Source: Candidatus Kapaibacterium sp. (GTDB lineage: Bacteria; Bacteroidota; Ignavibacteria; Kapaibacteriales; Kapaibacteriaceae). From it: a DNA stretch of 36,899 nucleotides. The stretch is from NCBI GenBank assembly GCA_022842685.1, contig JALHPC010000028.1, positions 1 to 36,899 on the forward strand, written 5' to 3'. A program made the translations under genes and the position numbers. Positions 24,607 to 32,573 of this stretch are shown here, in pieces (position 1 is the stretch's first letter; each line of letters begins with the position of its first letter). The notes under the pieces were generated by a model that made no database searches, had not been told where the DNA came from, and saw only the letters and a list, made by a program, of their open reading frames with translations.

Positions 24607-25380
24607 ATGACGGTACTACTGGCGAAACGGAACACCATCCTTCTGCTATGCCTAGCAGTTTGCTTGCATGGCTGTGGTTCGGGGCCTGTAGCCGTTGACC
24701 CTTGCGCCAATGCCGAGAGGGTAAAGGCGCGATTTACAATCTATGAGAGAGTAGCCTTACCAGAGCACAGTATGATTGTACCGTCTGATACCATCGTTGA
24801 GGGTCTAGCGATATTTAGCGCAAACGAACGCTACGATAGTTATGAATGGCAGATTGGATACGACACGCGTGTCTGGACCGACAGCTCGTTCTCACTGCGA
24901 TTTGGAAGTAACTCCGGGGTACCCAAAGGCGAGCCTCTCCCTGTGCGTTTCATAGGGCGTCGGCAGCCCAATAGTAGCTGTTTTCCAGACGATGACGGCA
25001 TCGATACGGCCTTCCGAACACTTGTTTTGATGCATGCATACACAAGTCCAATACTCGGTTCATATCGGGGTGTGCATCTTGACGAGCCACTTGATACCTT
25101 TACGGTAGAGATCTTTTGGCACAAGAAGTATTTCCTATCAATGTCGAACATCAATCGTGGCTGTTTTGACACGATTGACAACAGATTCGAGGCGAGCGCA
25201 ATAGACAAGGATCTTGGAGCAACTGTTATGGTCTTTGGAGATGGTTGGTCGTACTGGCCTCAGGGTTGCCGCGCGCCTATGGGTGTTGCGCGTTTGTTTG
25301 ACCACAGAAAAATTGAGATCCAATACACGTATGAGAAGGCGCGCATTCCCAAGACGTTTGTGGGTTGGAGAGTGCCTTGA
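24607..25380 (+). CDS. Putative lipoprotein of unknown function
   Basis: I do not recognise the family. The 257-residue product starts with a hydrophobic signal and lipobox LHGC (Cys at about 23), then VAVDPCANAERVKARFTIYERV. The middle has an Ig/PKD-like feel (LAIFSANERYDSYEWQIGYDTRVWTDSSFSLRF), followed by an acidic DDDGIDT and a domain holding GSYRGVHLDEPLDTFTVEIFW. Several cysteines in the C-terminal half could form disulphides. It is the first gene after the repeat element, and its stop overlaps the start of the first YCF48-like gene (TTGA), so it probably belongs with that array. Base composition looks less GC-rich than in the flanks. Confidence 0.72.
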   Translation: MTVLLAKRNTILLLCLAVCLHGCGSGPVAVDPCANAERVKARFTIYERVALPEHSMIVPSDTIVEGLAIFSANERYDSYEWQIGYDTRVWTDSSFSLRFGSNSGVPKGEPLPVRFIGRRQPNSSCFPDDDGIDTAFRTLVLMHAYTSPILGSYRGVHLDEPLDTFTVEIFWHKKYFLSMSNINRGCFDTIDNRFEASAIDKDLGATVMVFGDGWSYWPQGCRAPMGVARLFDHRKIEIQYTYEKARIPKTFVGWRVP

Positions 25381-26636
25381 GGTCACTTCGTTTCGTGTGT
25401 TTGCTGTGTCTTACATGCCTGCTTTGCCCTACTTTCGAGATGGCAGCCCAGTGGCAAAAGATTCGGCTTGGCATGCTGGAGATTAATGAACACATCCACA
25501 ACATCGTGTTTACGTCGCCCGATGACTGTTATCTCTCGCTCGACAAAGGTATTATCCGATCGTTGGAACGCGGCCGATGGACGAAGCGCACCATCATTGA
25601 TGGCTCCATTCGAGAGATTGTTTTTCCAACACCAACCGTTGGCTACGCCGTGGGAAGTAAGGTATGGAAGACTACAAATGCTGGGGATACGTGGTTTTTG
25701 AAGATATCTCAACCGCCATGCGCAAGTCTCGATGCATACTCAGTCATTGTGACAGAATCCAATAGACTAGTAATTGCTGGCGGCTACTGCGGGGTATTGT
25801 ATTCTGACGATGGCGGCATAACGTGGGAGATTTCACAAGCCGATGCTTCTTTTGGTATGTTAATATCACGCGCAATAGCCGCTGGCCCTGCGGGCGTTCT
25901 TTGGGTTGGTATATGGAATACAGGGATTTTCGGGGAAGTATCGTACATGTTGATAAGCACGAATGGCGGGGAGAATTGGACGAGGTTGTTTCATTGGGAT
26001 GAGTGGCATGCTACCTCGTTATTTCGCCCGAACATGGTACTCTACGGACTTGGCAATAAGTTGTGGGTTGCAGGCGAGCGTCGTACGGCAAGAGTGAGAA
26101 AACAGAGTTCCGTGTTTCGCTCGTCCGACCTTGGGCAAACGTGGGATACCGTAAGTGGCCCTTTCCAAAATGATGTGCGAGCAATGGCATTTGCTAATGA
26201 ACGTGTTGGTTATATCGGCGACGTGGCGGGCAATATCTACTCAACGTCCGACGGTGGTGAAACGTGGCACAACGAAAACGCACCATCTGAAGGTCGTGCA
26301 ATTAATGCCATCACCGTAACAACGGGCGGCGAAGTTTATGCCGTAGGGGAATATGGCATTTTGCTCAGGCGCGACCTTCCAACATCCGTTACGGAAGCCC
26401 AACCACCAACTACCCTCCGCCTGTACCCCAACCCAACCACTGGCGTGGTGACTGTAGAGTCTGATTTTGGCCCAGCACAGTTGTTTGTTGTCGATGTTCT
26501 GGGCACGGTCGTCTTGCAGGTGCAAGCCGAATCAAAAACTACCATTGACCTGTCGGCCTACCCATCTGGAATGTATCGCGTGATAGCGCAGACGTCTGCT
26601 GGCATTTGTGCCGAGACGGTGGCCGTGGTTCGGTAG
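25377..26636 (+). CDS. YCF48-like Asp-box protein with T9SS sorting domain, copy 1
   Basis: A 419-residue secreted beta-propeller-like protein of the photosystem II assembly factor (YCF48/HCF136)-like family, here without any photosynthesis link. Asp-box repeats are clear: TTNAGDTW, SDDGGITW, STNGGENW, SSDLGQTW and TSDGGETW. The last about 75 residues are a type IX secretion sorting domain, LRLYPNPTTGVVTVES ... YPSGMYRVIAQTSAGICAETVAVVR. No ATG precedes the signal peptide; I use the TTG at 25377, which overlaps the lipoprotein stop and gives MRSLRF, matching the MR- starts of the two paralogues. The final domain should be cleaved after outer-membrane passage. Cargo role is unknown. Confidence 0.82.
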   Translation: MRSLRFVCLLCLTCLLCPTFEMAAQWQKIRLGMLEINEHIHNIVFTSPDDCYLSLDKGIIRSLERGRWTKRTIIDGSIREIVFPTPTVGYAVGSKVWKTTNAGDTWFLKISQPPCASLDAYSVIVTESNRLVIAGGYCGVLYSDDGGITWEISQADASFGMLISRAIAAGPAGVLWVGIWNTGIFGEVSYMLISTNGGENWTRLFHWDEWHATSLFRPNMVLYGLGNKLWVAGERRTARVRKQSSVFRSSDLGQTWDTVSGPFQNDVRAMAFANERVGYIGDVAGNIYSTSDGGETWHNENAPSEGRAINAITVTTGGEVYAVGEYGILLRRDLPTSVTEAQPPTTLRLYPNPTTGVVTVESDFGPAQLFVVDVLGTVVLQVQAESKTTIDLSAYPSGMYRVIAQTSAGICAETVAVVR

Positions 26637-26645
26637 GGTTGCGCT

Positions 26646-26912
26646 ATGTCCACTCCGACTCACTCCGCTGTCCGTAACCCTCTCCAAGTAGCAGGATCAG
26701 TGTGGTTCTCCGTTGCCAAGCCTAGTGTTGTGGATGTCTCTTTGTTTGACAACGTCGGTCGTCTGGTTCTCACGATTGTTGAAGGCGAGACGCTTACCCC
26801 TGGCAGGTACCGGCGTCTCGTGTTAGTTTCGGATCTTCCTTCCGGAACGTATGTTTGCCGTCTACTGACCGACGAGCATGCTGTATCAACTCTACTTGTG
26901 GTGTCGCGATGA
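26646..26912 (+). CDS. Stand-alone T9SS/FlgD-like C-terminal domain protein
   Basis: An 88-residue product that looks like the C-terminal sorting domain of a secreted protein but with nothing before it. NPLQVAGSVWFSVAKPSVVDVSLFD, DNVGRLVLTIVEGETLTPGRY and DLPSGTYVCRLLTDEHAVSTLLVVSR match the usual pattern of such domains (NP, then F/LYD-x-x-GR-V, then SGxY). It lacks a signal peptide, so it is either a remnant of a once longer gene or a coupled cassette. Its stop overlaps the next gene's start as ATGA. A truncated relative occurs at 28172-28258. Treat expression as unproven. Confidence 0.6.
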   Translation: MSTPTHSAVRNPLQVAGSVWFSVAKPSVVDVSLFDNVGRLVLTIVEGETLTPGRYRRLVLVSDLPSGTYVCRLLTDEHAVSTLLVVSR

Positions 26913-28162
26913 GGTTTTTCGTTAGTATGTTTTCGTTGCTTCACGTGTTGTGTGTAATCAACCTGGATGCTCAAGACAACGTCTGGTTGAAGATGCCGTG
27001 TAACGACTGCGGTGGAGCACGTTTTCATGATGTGGAATTTGCAACTCCCGATAGTGGTTTCGTAGCGTCCAGTCTTATCCTGTATCGTACCATAGATGGA
27101 GGTAGATCGTGGACGAAACTTGAACGAGATGACCTCACTCGCTCTGGTATAGGTGCCATCAGCTTTATCAATGGTCATACTGGATACGCCGGTGGCAAAG
27201 AGCTACTAAAAACAACGGATAGCGGAGAGAGTTGGATCTCTTTGAAGGATGTCAGCGGTGAATACACTGGAAGGCATATTAGCAGACTTCAGTTTATCAG
27301 CAGCGGCTTTGGAGTTGCAGTTGGGGACGGCTCACTTGTAGTTTATACTCGCGACGGTGGATTAACTTGGAGACTAGGTTCAAGTGGTTGCGGGACGTGC
27401 CGGTCTGTTTCTATTGCAAGTGACACGGTGGCGTATATAGCGGGCACAACGCAGGCGCAGCAAGTAGAGGCTATTGTCGAGAGACAGCGAAAGTCTGGAC
27501 AGCTGTGGAGTCCAATCCCAGAGTTCATATCTGCGGGTAGACTCCTACTGCAGAGCGCAATGACAACGTTGGGAGTCGGCCGAATATGGGTTGGTGGGAA
27601 TCGTCTCCAACAACAGTCCAGGTTCAATCAACATCTTGTTTTTAGTAGCGACACAGGGAAAACGTGGAACCAGCCATCGACCGTTTTACCTGCACCTGTA
27701 ACGGCAATTGCGTTCGTTGATTCCCTAATGGGTTTTGTTGGTGATGAGCAAGGTGACATTTACCGGACAGCCGATGGTGGCTTTACATGGGCACGCGAAT
27801 ACAAGGGCAATGCGGAGCAACCTATCAAGGACATCGCCATCAAGGGCAAGACGATTGTCGCTGTTGGCGACTACAGTCTGATATTGCGTCGAAGTGAACT
27901 CGTGTCAGTCGCCGAAGATGTTCCGACGAACCGTCCTACTCTCCGCCTGTACCCCAACCCAACCACCGGCGCGGTGACGGTGGAGCCTGGTCCTGGCCCT
28001 GCGCAGTTGTTTGTTGTCGATGTTCTGGGCACGGTCGTCATGCAGTTACTAGCCGAGTCAAAAACTACCATCGACCTGTCGGCCTTCCCACCGGGGATGT
28101 ATCGTGTGATAGCGCAGACATCGAGCGCCGTGCGCTCCGAGACGGTGGCCGTGGTTAGGTAG
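26909..28162 (+). CDS. YCF48-like Asp-box protein with T9SS sorting domain, copy 2
   Basis: A 417-residue paralogue of its neighbours. Signal peptide MRFFVSMFSLLHVLCVINLDAQ is followed by a repeat body with Asp-boxes TIDGGRSW, TTDSGESW, TRDGGLTW, SSDTGKTW and TADGGFTW. It ends in the sorting domain LRLYPNPTTGAVTVEPGPGPAQLF ... FPPGMYRVIAQTSSAVRSETVAVVR. Two CxxC-like pairs (MPCNDC and SGCGTC) occur in the body. From about residue 285 to the stop its DNA is almost identical to copy 3, while the upstream body has clearly diverged. The ATG at 26909 overlaps the orphan domain gene (ATGA). Likely secreted by the type IX system; function unknown. Confidence 0.85.
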   Translation: MRFFVSMFSLLHVLCVINLDAQDNVWLKMPCNDCGGARFHDVEFATPDSGFVASSLILYRTIDGGRSWTKLERDDLTRSGIGAISFINGHTGYAGGKELLKTTDSGESWISLKDVSGEYTGRHISRLQFISSGFGVAVGDGSLVVYTRDGGLTWRLGSSGCGTCRSVSIASDTVAYIAGTTQAQQVEAIVERQRKSGQLWSPIPEFISAGRLLLQSAMTTLGVGRIWVGGNRLQQQSRFNQHLVFSSDTGKTWNQPSTVLPAPVTAIAFVDSLMGFVGDEQGDIYRTADGGFTWAREYKGNAEQPIKDIAIKGKTIVAVGDYSLILRRSELVSVAEDVPTNRPTLRLYPNPTTGAVTVEPGPGPAQLFVVDVLGTVVMQLLAESKTTIDLSAFPPGMYRVIAQTSSAVRSETVAVVR

Positions 28163-28171
28163 GGCTGCACG

Positions 28172-28258
28172 GTGTCCACTCCGACGAACTTCGTTGCAAC
28201 TAATCCTCAGAATGATTCGGGATCAGTATCGTGTTTCGGTGCCAAGCTTGGTGCTACC
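28172..28258 (+). pseudogene. Truncated copy of the stand-alone sorting-domain gene
   Basis: This stretch aligns without gaps to 26646-26740: both encode STPT, then NP, then GSV..F.AK, and they share many bases, including TGTCCACTCCGAC. After about 29 codons the resemblance ends at the start of copy 3, so the rest of the domain was lost by deletion. The start here is GTG instead of ATG. The frame runs on into copy 3, which a gene caller may report as a 448-residue protein. Confidence 0.7.
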
Positions 28259-29518
28259 ATGAGAACGATTGCTCTTGCGTTGTTCGTTGTTGTTCTTTGG
28301 ACCGAAGAGGTAATGAGCCAGTCTTATGTTTGGGAACAGGTAAACCACCGTTTTGGAGGGTTAACGTTTTATGACGTTGATTTCCCAAACCAAGATACAG
28401 GCTTTGTTGCGGCACCGCCTTTTGTTTTACGGTCTATTGACGCAGGTCGCACATGGCACAAATTCGAATTGCCGTTGCTAACCGCATCGCATCCCGAAGC
28501 GGTGAGCTTCCCAACGGGACGAGTCGGCTATGCAGCAGGTTCAACAGTCTTAAAAACCACTGACGCAGGTGAGACGTGGACCCGTATGCAAACGGTATTG
28601 AATGATAAAGGAGGCGCTTCTCATATATCTTCAATGGACTTCGGTAGTGAAGATAACGGTTGGCTAATGGGTACGGATTGGACAACGTTCTACCGAACTT
28701 CCGATGGAGCCGCTAGTCTAGAGCGTCGTGTAGCACCTTGCGGAGCCTGCGCGTCAGTAAGATATGTAAATGATAGTTCTGTTTTTGTAGTTGGTTGGGG
28801 ATCCAGCACTTTTGGAATGCTAGGTTCTTTGTTTGGAGTTGCTGGATATCGACCCCACGGATGGTCGAACTTCCCTCGGGCTGCTGTTGACCTTGAGGCA
28901 TTGGATGTGGAAGTTGCATCGATGCGACACATTTGGGTTGCTGGCCGCCGTGCGCGTCGTTCCGGTACGCAGGAATACAGCAACCATATAGTGTTTACGC
29001 ATGACGACGGGGCAACACCTTGGAAGGAGCCAATAACCAAGCTGCCATGGCCCATAACAGCGATCGCCTTTGTCGATACACTGCGTGGTTTCTTTGGCGA
29101 TCAAGCAGGAGACATGTACGGTACCTCTGATGGTGGCTTTACATGGGAACGCGAATACAAGGGCAATGCAAAGCAACCCATCAAGGACATCGCCGTCAAG
29201 GGCAATACGATCATCGCTGTGGGAGACAACAGTCTGATCTTGCGTCGAAGCGAACTCGTGTCAGTCGCCGAAGATGTTCCGACGCACCATCCAACCATAC
29301 GCCTATACCCCAACCCAACCACCGGCGCGGTGACGGTGGAGCCTGGTCCTGGCCCTGCGCAGTTGATTGTTGTCGATGTTCTGGGCACGTTCGTCATGCA
29401 GTTACCAGCCGAGTCAAAAACTACCATCGACCTGTCGGCCTTCCCACCGGGGATGTATCGTGTGATAGCGCAGACATCGAGCGCCGTGCGCTCCGAGACG
29501 GTGGCCGTGGTTAGGTAG
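28259..29518 (+). CDS. YCF48-like Asp-box protein with T9SS sorting domain, copy 3
   Basis: A 419-residue paralogue. The ATG at 28259 gives a proper signal peptide (MRTIALALFVVVLWTEEVMSQS); the longer open frame from 28172 adds a decayed domain before it. Asp-boxes: SIDAGRTW, TTDAGETW, a degenerate TSDGAASL where copy 2 has TRDGGLTW, a decayed THDDGATPW, and TSDGGFTW. The sorting domain IRLYPNPTTGAVTVEPGPGPAQL ... TVAVVR is nearly identical in DNA to copy 2. It ends the array; the repeat element begins one base after the stop. Function unknown, presumably a secreted surface or released protein. Confidence 0.85.
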   Translation: MRTIALALFVVVLWTEEVMSQSYVWEQVNHRFGGLTFYDVDFPNQDTGFVAAPPFVLRSIDAGRTWHKFELPLLTASHPEAVSFPTGRVGYAAGSTVLKTTDAGETWTRMQTVLNDKGGASHISSMDFGSEDNGWLMGTDWTTFYRTSDGAASLERRVAPCGACASVRYVNDSSVFVVGWGSSTFGMLGSLFGVAGYRPHGWSNFPRAAVDLEALDVEVASMRHIWVAGRRARRSGTQEYSNHIVFTHDDGATPWKEPITKLPWPITAIAFVDTLRGFFGDQAGDMYGTSDGGFTWEREYKGNAKQPIKDIAVKGNTIIAVGDNSLILRRSELVSVAEDVPTHHPTIRLYPNPTTGAVTVEPGPGPAQLIVVDVLGTFVMQLPAESKTTIDLSAFPPGMYRVIAQTSSAVRSETVAVVR

Positions 29519-29580
29519 GGGGGCATGGGCCTGCCCCCGTGCCTGCCCTAGTGCGAAGCGTAGTGCGCAGCACAATACGT
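29519..29580. repeat. Second copy of the GC-rich palindromic element
   Basis: Starts right after the copy 3 stop with GGGGGGCATGGGCCTGCCCC, itself an inverted repeat. It continues with 27 bases identical to 24464-24490 and about 15 further bases with four differences. Only the right arm is shared; the left arm found at 24387-24408 is missing here. It lies directly before the cyclase gene and may influence its transcription or act as a terminator for the array. Confidence 0.85.
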
Positions 29581-29592
29581 ACCTTTGCCGCC

Positions 29593-30309
29593 ATGAACGC
29601 TGTATTGCCCGCCTTTGATCACCGCACGTGGTTCGACATTTCGCGTCAAGTATCGCACCGCCACGGTGTGCGCGCTTTTCACCTGCCACATGCTACCATT
29701 GCCCCTTTTCGTGAAGGGGGCTTTGTAGGAAGCGTCGAAGAAGGTGGGCCATGCCGCTGCGATGTAGTGGTGGTGGCAACGCATGGCAATGGCACGCATA
29801 CAGAATGCGTAGGCCATGTGGCTGGACAGGCCTACACGCTGCGCGATTGCTTGCACGACATGCTGGTAACAGCACACGTGGTGCGCGTTGCGCCAGAACG
29901 CGTAGGCGATGATATGGTGGTGACGGCTGATGCGTTAGGTGCGGCGTGGAGCCCAGCAGGAGCCGACGCCTTGGTGCTGGTAACTGCTGGCGAACACGTT
30001 GCCAGCGAATATTCGGGAACCAACCCGACGTACATGAGCACCGAAGCGATGCAGATGGTTGTGGATGCCGGCATACAACATTTGTTGATAGACCAGCCAA
30101 GTGTTGACAAAGAAGAAGATGCCGGCGCACTGGCCGCCCACAGGGTGTTTTGGCAATGGCCACAGGCGCCTCGCAAACACGCCACGATTACCGAGCTTAT
30201 CTACGTGCCGGATGCTGTGTCCGACGGACCCTACGTGCTATGCCTGAATGCTTCGCTGTTCGATGCCGATGCGGCGCCGTCGCGCCCAGTGCTGTTCCCG
30301 CTGCTGTAG
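29593..30309 (+). CDS. Cyclase family protein (kynurenine formamidase-like hydrolase)
   Basis: A 238-residue metal-dependent hydrolase of the cyclase family that includes bacterial kynurenine formamidase KynB. The metal site is HGNGTHTECVGH (His64, His69, Glu71, His75), close to the usual HxGTHxDxPxH with Glu in place of Asp. Other features are FDISRQVSHRHGV at the start and HLLIDQPSVDKEEDAGALAAHRVFW near the end, the latter holding a further metal or catalytic His/Asp. The ATG at 29593 is the first outside the repeat element. No other tryptophan-catabolism gene is near, so the substrate is open. It converges on the sigma-54 regulator gene with a 3-base gap. Confidence 0.88.
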   Translation: MNAVLPAFDHRTWFDISRQVSHRHGVRAFHLPHATIAPFREGGFVGSVEEGGPCRCDVVVVATHGNGTHTECVGHVAGQAYTLRDCLHDMLVTAHVVRVAPERVGDDMVVTADALGAAWSPAGADALVLVTAGEHVASEYSGTNPTYMSTEAMQMVVDAGIQHLLIDQPSVDKEEDAGALAAHRVFWQWPQAPRKHATITELIYVPDAVSDGPYVLCLNASLFDADAAPSRPVLFPLL

Positions 30310-30312
30310 CAG

Positions 30313-31497
30313 CTATTCTATGCCAAACTCTTCGAGCTTGCGGTACAGCGTACGCGTGCTAATGCCTAGAATGTCGGCCGCCTCGCGGCGGTTGCCGTTG
30401 GCCTTGCGCATGGCAGCATCGATTGCCATACGTTCCAGTTCAATCATGTTCAGCGTTGGCAAGGCGTCGTTGTTGCGTTGACCACTAACAGCAAGCGCAT
30501 CGCCGGCGGCTGCGTCGGCGCGGAAGTCCATGCTCATGGCCAGTAAGTGCCGTAGCACAGTCTTCATCTCGGCTACGTCGGCATTTACTTGCAGGAGTGT
30601 GCGATAGAGCATCTGCATGTCGGCAGACGTGCCAGCGTCGACAGGCGCAGAGCGCAAGTGCATCAGGCCTGTGGGCGATACATCGGCTGCGTCGGGTTCG
30701 ACAGCGGGTAAATAGCGCAAAGCCATGTCTGCCGTAATGCGCTCGCCCCGTTCGAGTGTGACCATGGTTTCCACCACGTTGCGCAATTCGCGCACGTTGC
30801 CAGGCCAATGGTACTGCGATAGAAGGGCCAGTGCGTCGGCGTCGATACCATGGTACGCAACGGGGATTGCGTCGCACGCCCGCTGTGCGAAGTGCTCGAC
30901 AAGCAGGGGAACGTCGTCGGCATGCTGCCGCAACGGCGGCAGATGGATCCCTACGCTGTTCAAACGGAAGTAGAGGTCCTGCCGAAATCGCCCTTGTCGT
31001 ACTTCGTACATGAGGTCGCGGTTGGTGGCCGCAATCACGCGCACGTCAACCTTGTGAACGTCGCTTGAACCTAGCCGCGAAAACTCGCCCGACTCTAACA
31101 CGCGAAGTAACTTCACCTGTGTGCTCACGGGCATCTCGCCAATCTCGTCGAGCAAAATGGTGCCGCGATGCGCTGCTTCAAAGAAGCCGTGCCGACGTTC
31201 AACCGAGCCAGTGTATGCGCCCTTTTCTGCACCAAAGAGCTCGCTCTCTAACAACGTTTCGGGAATGGCCCCGCAGTTAACGCTCACAAACGGATGCTTC
31301 TTACGCGTAGATAGGTCGTGCATAGCATGGGCAAAGACCTCCTTGCCGGTTCCTGTCTCGCCTGTAATGAGCACCGTTAGGTCGGTGGGTGCCACCTGCA
31401 ACAGTCGCGTGATGGCCTGCACCATGGGCGTCGATTCACCAACGATTCCAAAACGTGTTGCTAGCTGCCGAAGCGCCTGCCGTGTTGGTTGCGTCAT
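30313..31497 (-). CDS. Sigma-54-dependent transcriptional activator without receiver domain
   Basis: A 394-residue NtrC-type AAA+ activator made of the ATPase and a DNA-binding helix-turn-helix. Walker A is GETGTGKE (46-53), Walker B GTILLDEIGE, then the sensor-like VRVIAATNRDL and the arginine-finger region FRQDLYFRL. The sigma-54-contact loop reads GAYTGS (93-98) where GAFTGA is the norm; F to Y is common, but the terminal A to S is less so. A linker of about 80 residues precedes a Fis-type HTH (NRREAADILGISTRTLYRKLEEFGI). There is no phospho-receiver or other sensor domain. Its start overlaps the HIT-rhodanese stop (ATGA). Confidence 0.93.
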   Translation of the reverse strand: MTQPTRQALRQLATRFGIVGESTPMVQAITRLLQVAPTDLTVLITGETGTGKEVFAHAMHDLSTRKKHPFVSVNCGAIPETLLESELFGAEKGAYTGSVERRHGFFEAAHRGTILLDEIGEMPVSTQVKLLRVLESGEFSRLGSSDVHKVDVRVIAATNRDLMYEVRQGRFRQDLYFRLNSVGIHLPPLRQHADDVPLLVEHFAQRACDAIPVAYHGIDADALALLSQYHWPGNVRELRNVVETMVTLERGERITADMALRYLPAVEPDAADVSPTGLMHLRSAPVDAGTSADMQMLYRTLLQVNADVAEMKTVLRHLLAMSMDFRADAAAGDALAVSGQRNNDALPTLNMIELERMAIDAAMRKANGNRREAADILGISTRTLYRKLEEFGIE

Positions 31498-32570
31498 TTA
31501 CGTCCTCGCTGTACCCACTCGTTCCAGCCACCCATGTAAATCAAAATGGGGCCATAGCCAAATCCTTTCAAGGCGTCGGCAATGTGGTGGCTTAGCTCGC
31601 ATTCGGCGCCGCCGTCGCAATACACTACCACCACGCGGTCGCGTGGCACGCTCGACAACATCGCTGGAATGTGCATCTGGACTTCGCCGCCATAGTAATT
31701 CACGGCGCCGGCTATGTGTCCCTTGCCATAGGCCTCGGCCGTACGAGCGTCAATCAAGTAGTGCGGCGTTTCTAACACCTTCACAAAGGCATCGTAGCCA
31801 ATCTCGCGCACCACACCCGGCTGTGATTGGAAGGTAGGGGGCGTCGTGGCAGCCTTCGGCGCGTCGCCCTTAGGTGTTGCGTCGGCTGGCTGCGAGGGGG
31901 CTGTGCGTTGCTGCGGCTCGTTTGCTAGTGGCTTGCCCGCAGATGTGGCCGAAGGTATAGCCGTGTTGTTCTGGTTCGCAGCGTGATTGGTCGAGGGCGT
32001 ATACTCTTCGGTAGGTTTGCCGCCAAGCAAGGCCTGCAGCTCGGCGTCGGTCATGGCTACGCGTTCGTACGTGGGCTTTACCCACGGAATCCCACGCGGG
32101 TTCGCAGCATTGAAGACGGCTGCAAGTCCAACAACGAGAAGGATGGTGATGCCGGCGTCGCGCAGCAGTCCAGCGCCGCCATAGGCGGCGCTACGTCCAA
32201 TGGCTGTGCCGCTGTGTCCGCCATGGGCCGTGCGCATAGCGCCCAAGGGTTCGCCCGCAAGCAAATGCACATGGAGGTGCGGCACGGTTTGGCCACCGTG
32301 ATCGCCAACGTTGGTTACAAGGCGATAGCCCGAGCTGTGAACACCAAAGCGTTCGGCGAGCATGCGCCCCACGTTGAGCAAATGCCCCACAAGCTGTTCG
32401 TGGTCGTCCGCCATGGCATCAATGCCCCTTATCGGAGTGCGAGGGATGATGAGTAGGTGGAGGGGGGCTGCTGGTGCAATGTCGCGGATGGCAACGCAGT
32501 GGTCGTCCTCGTACTCGAACGTGGCAGGAATCTCGCGGCTGATGATGCGCTCAAACAGTGTTGGTTCCAT
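31494..32570 (-). CDS. HIT-domain hydrolase fused to a membrane-anchored rhodanese domain
   Basis: A 358-residue fusion. Residues 1-110 are a complete HIT (histidine triad) nucleotide-binding domain: ATFEYEDDHCVAIRDIAP and VPHLHVHLLAGEP with the triad at H98-H100-H102. Residues 139-157 form one membrane helix (AGITILLVVGLAAVFNAANP), preceded by a Gly-rich stretch. A disordered Ala/Pro/Thr/Gln linker (about 190-250) leads to a rhodanese domain (255-355) with YLIDARTAEAYGKGHIAGAVN and the active loop YCDGGAEC (Cys318, Cys324). The helix and rhodanese part match a familiar Bacteroidota-group stand-alone protein. The HIT domain would be cytoplasmic and the rhodanese outside. Alternatively an internal start (Met112) could yield the rhodanese alone. 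Confidence 0.88.
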   Translation of the reverse strand: MEPTLFERIISREIPATFEYEDDHCVAIRDIAPAAPLHLLIIPRTPIRGIDAMADDHEQLVGHLLNVGRMLAERFGVHSSGYRLVTNVGDHGGQTVPHLHVHLLAGEPLGAMRTAHGGHSGTAIGRSAAYGGAGLLRDAGITILLVVGLAAVFNAANPRGIPWVKPTYERVAMTDAELQALLGGKPTEEYTPSTNHAANQNNTAIPSATSAGKPLANEPQQRTAPSQPADATPKGDAPKAATTPPTFQSQPGVVREIGYDAFVKVLETPHYLIDARTAEAYGKGHIAGAVNYYGGEVQMHIPAMLSSVPRDRVVVVYCDGGAECELSHHIADALKGFGYGPILIYMGGWNEWVQRGRK

Positions 32571-32573
32571 CGG

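Noticed and set aside
28172..29518. A 448-residue version of YCF48-like copy 3.
   Set aside because: The first 29 residues are a decayed sorting-domain remnant. The signal peptide starts at the ATG at 28259, matching the paralogues.
24387..29580. Interpretation of the islet as a transposon or integron.
   Set aside because: No transposase, integrase or target-site duplication is visible; only the repeat copies and gene duplication are supported.
31494..32570. HIT-rhodanese as an assembly frameshift artefact.
   Set aside because: The frame is continuous through a plausible membrane helix and linker with no stop or obvious homopolymer. Kept as a fusion, with read checks suggested.
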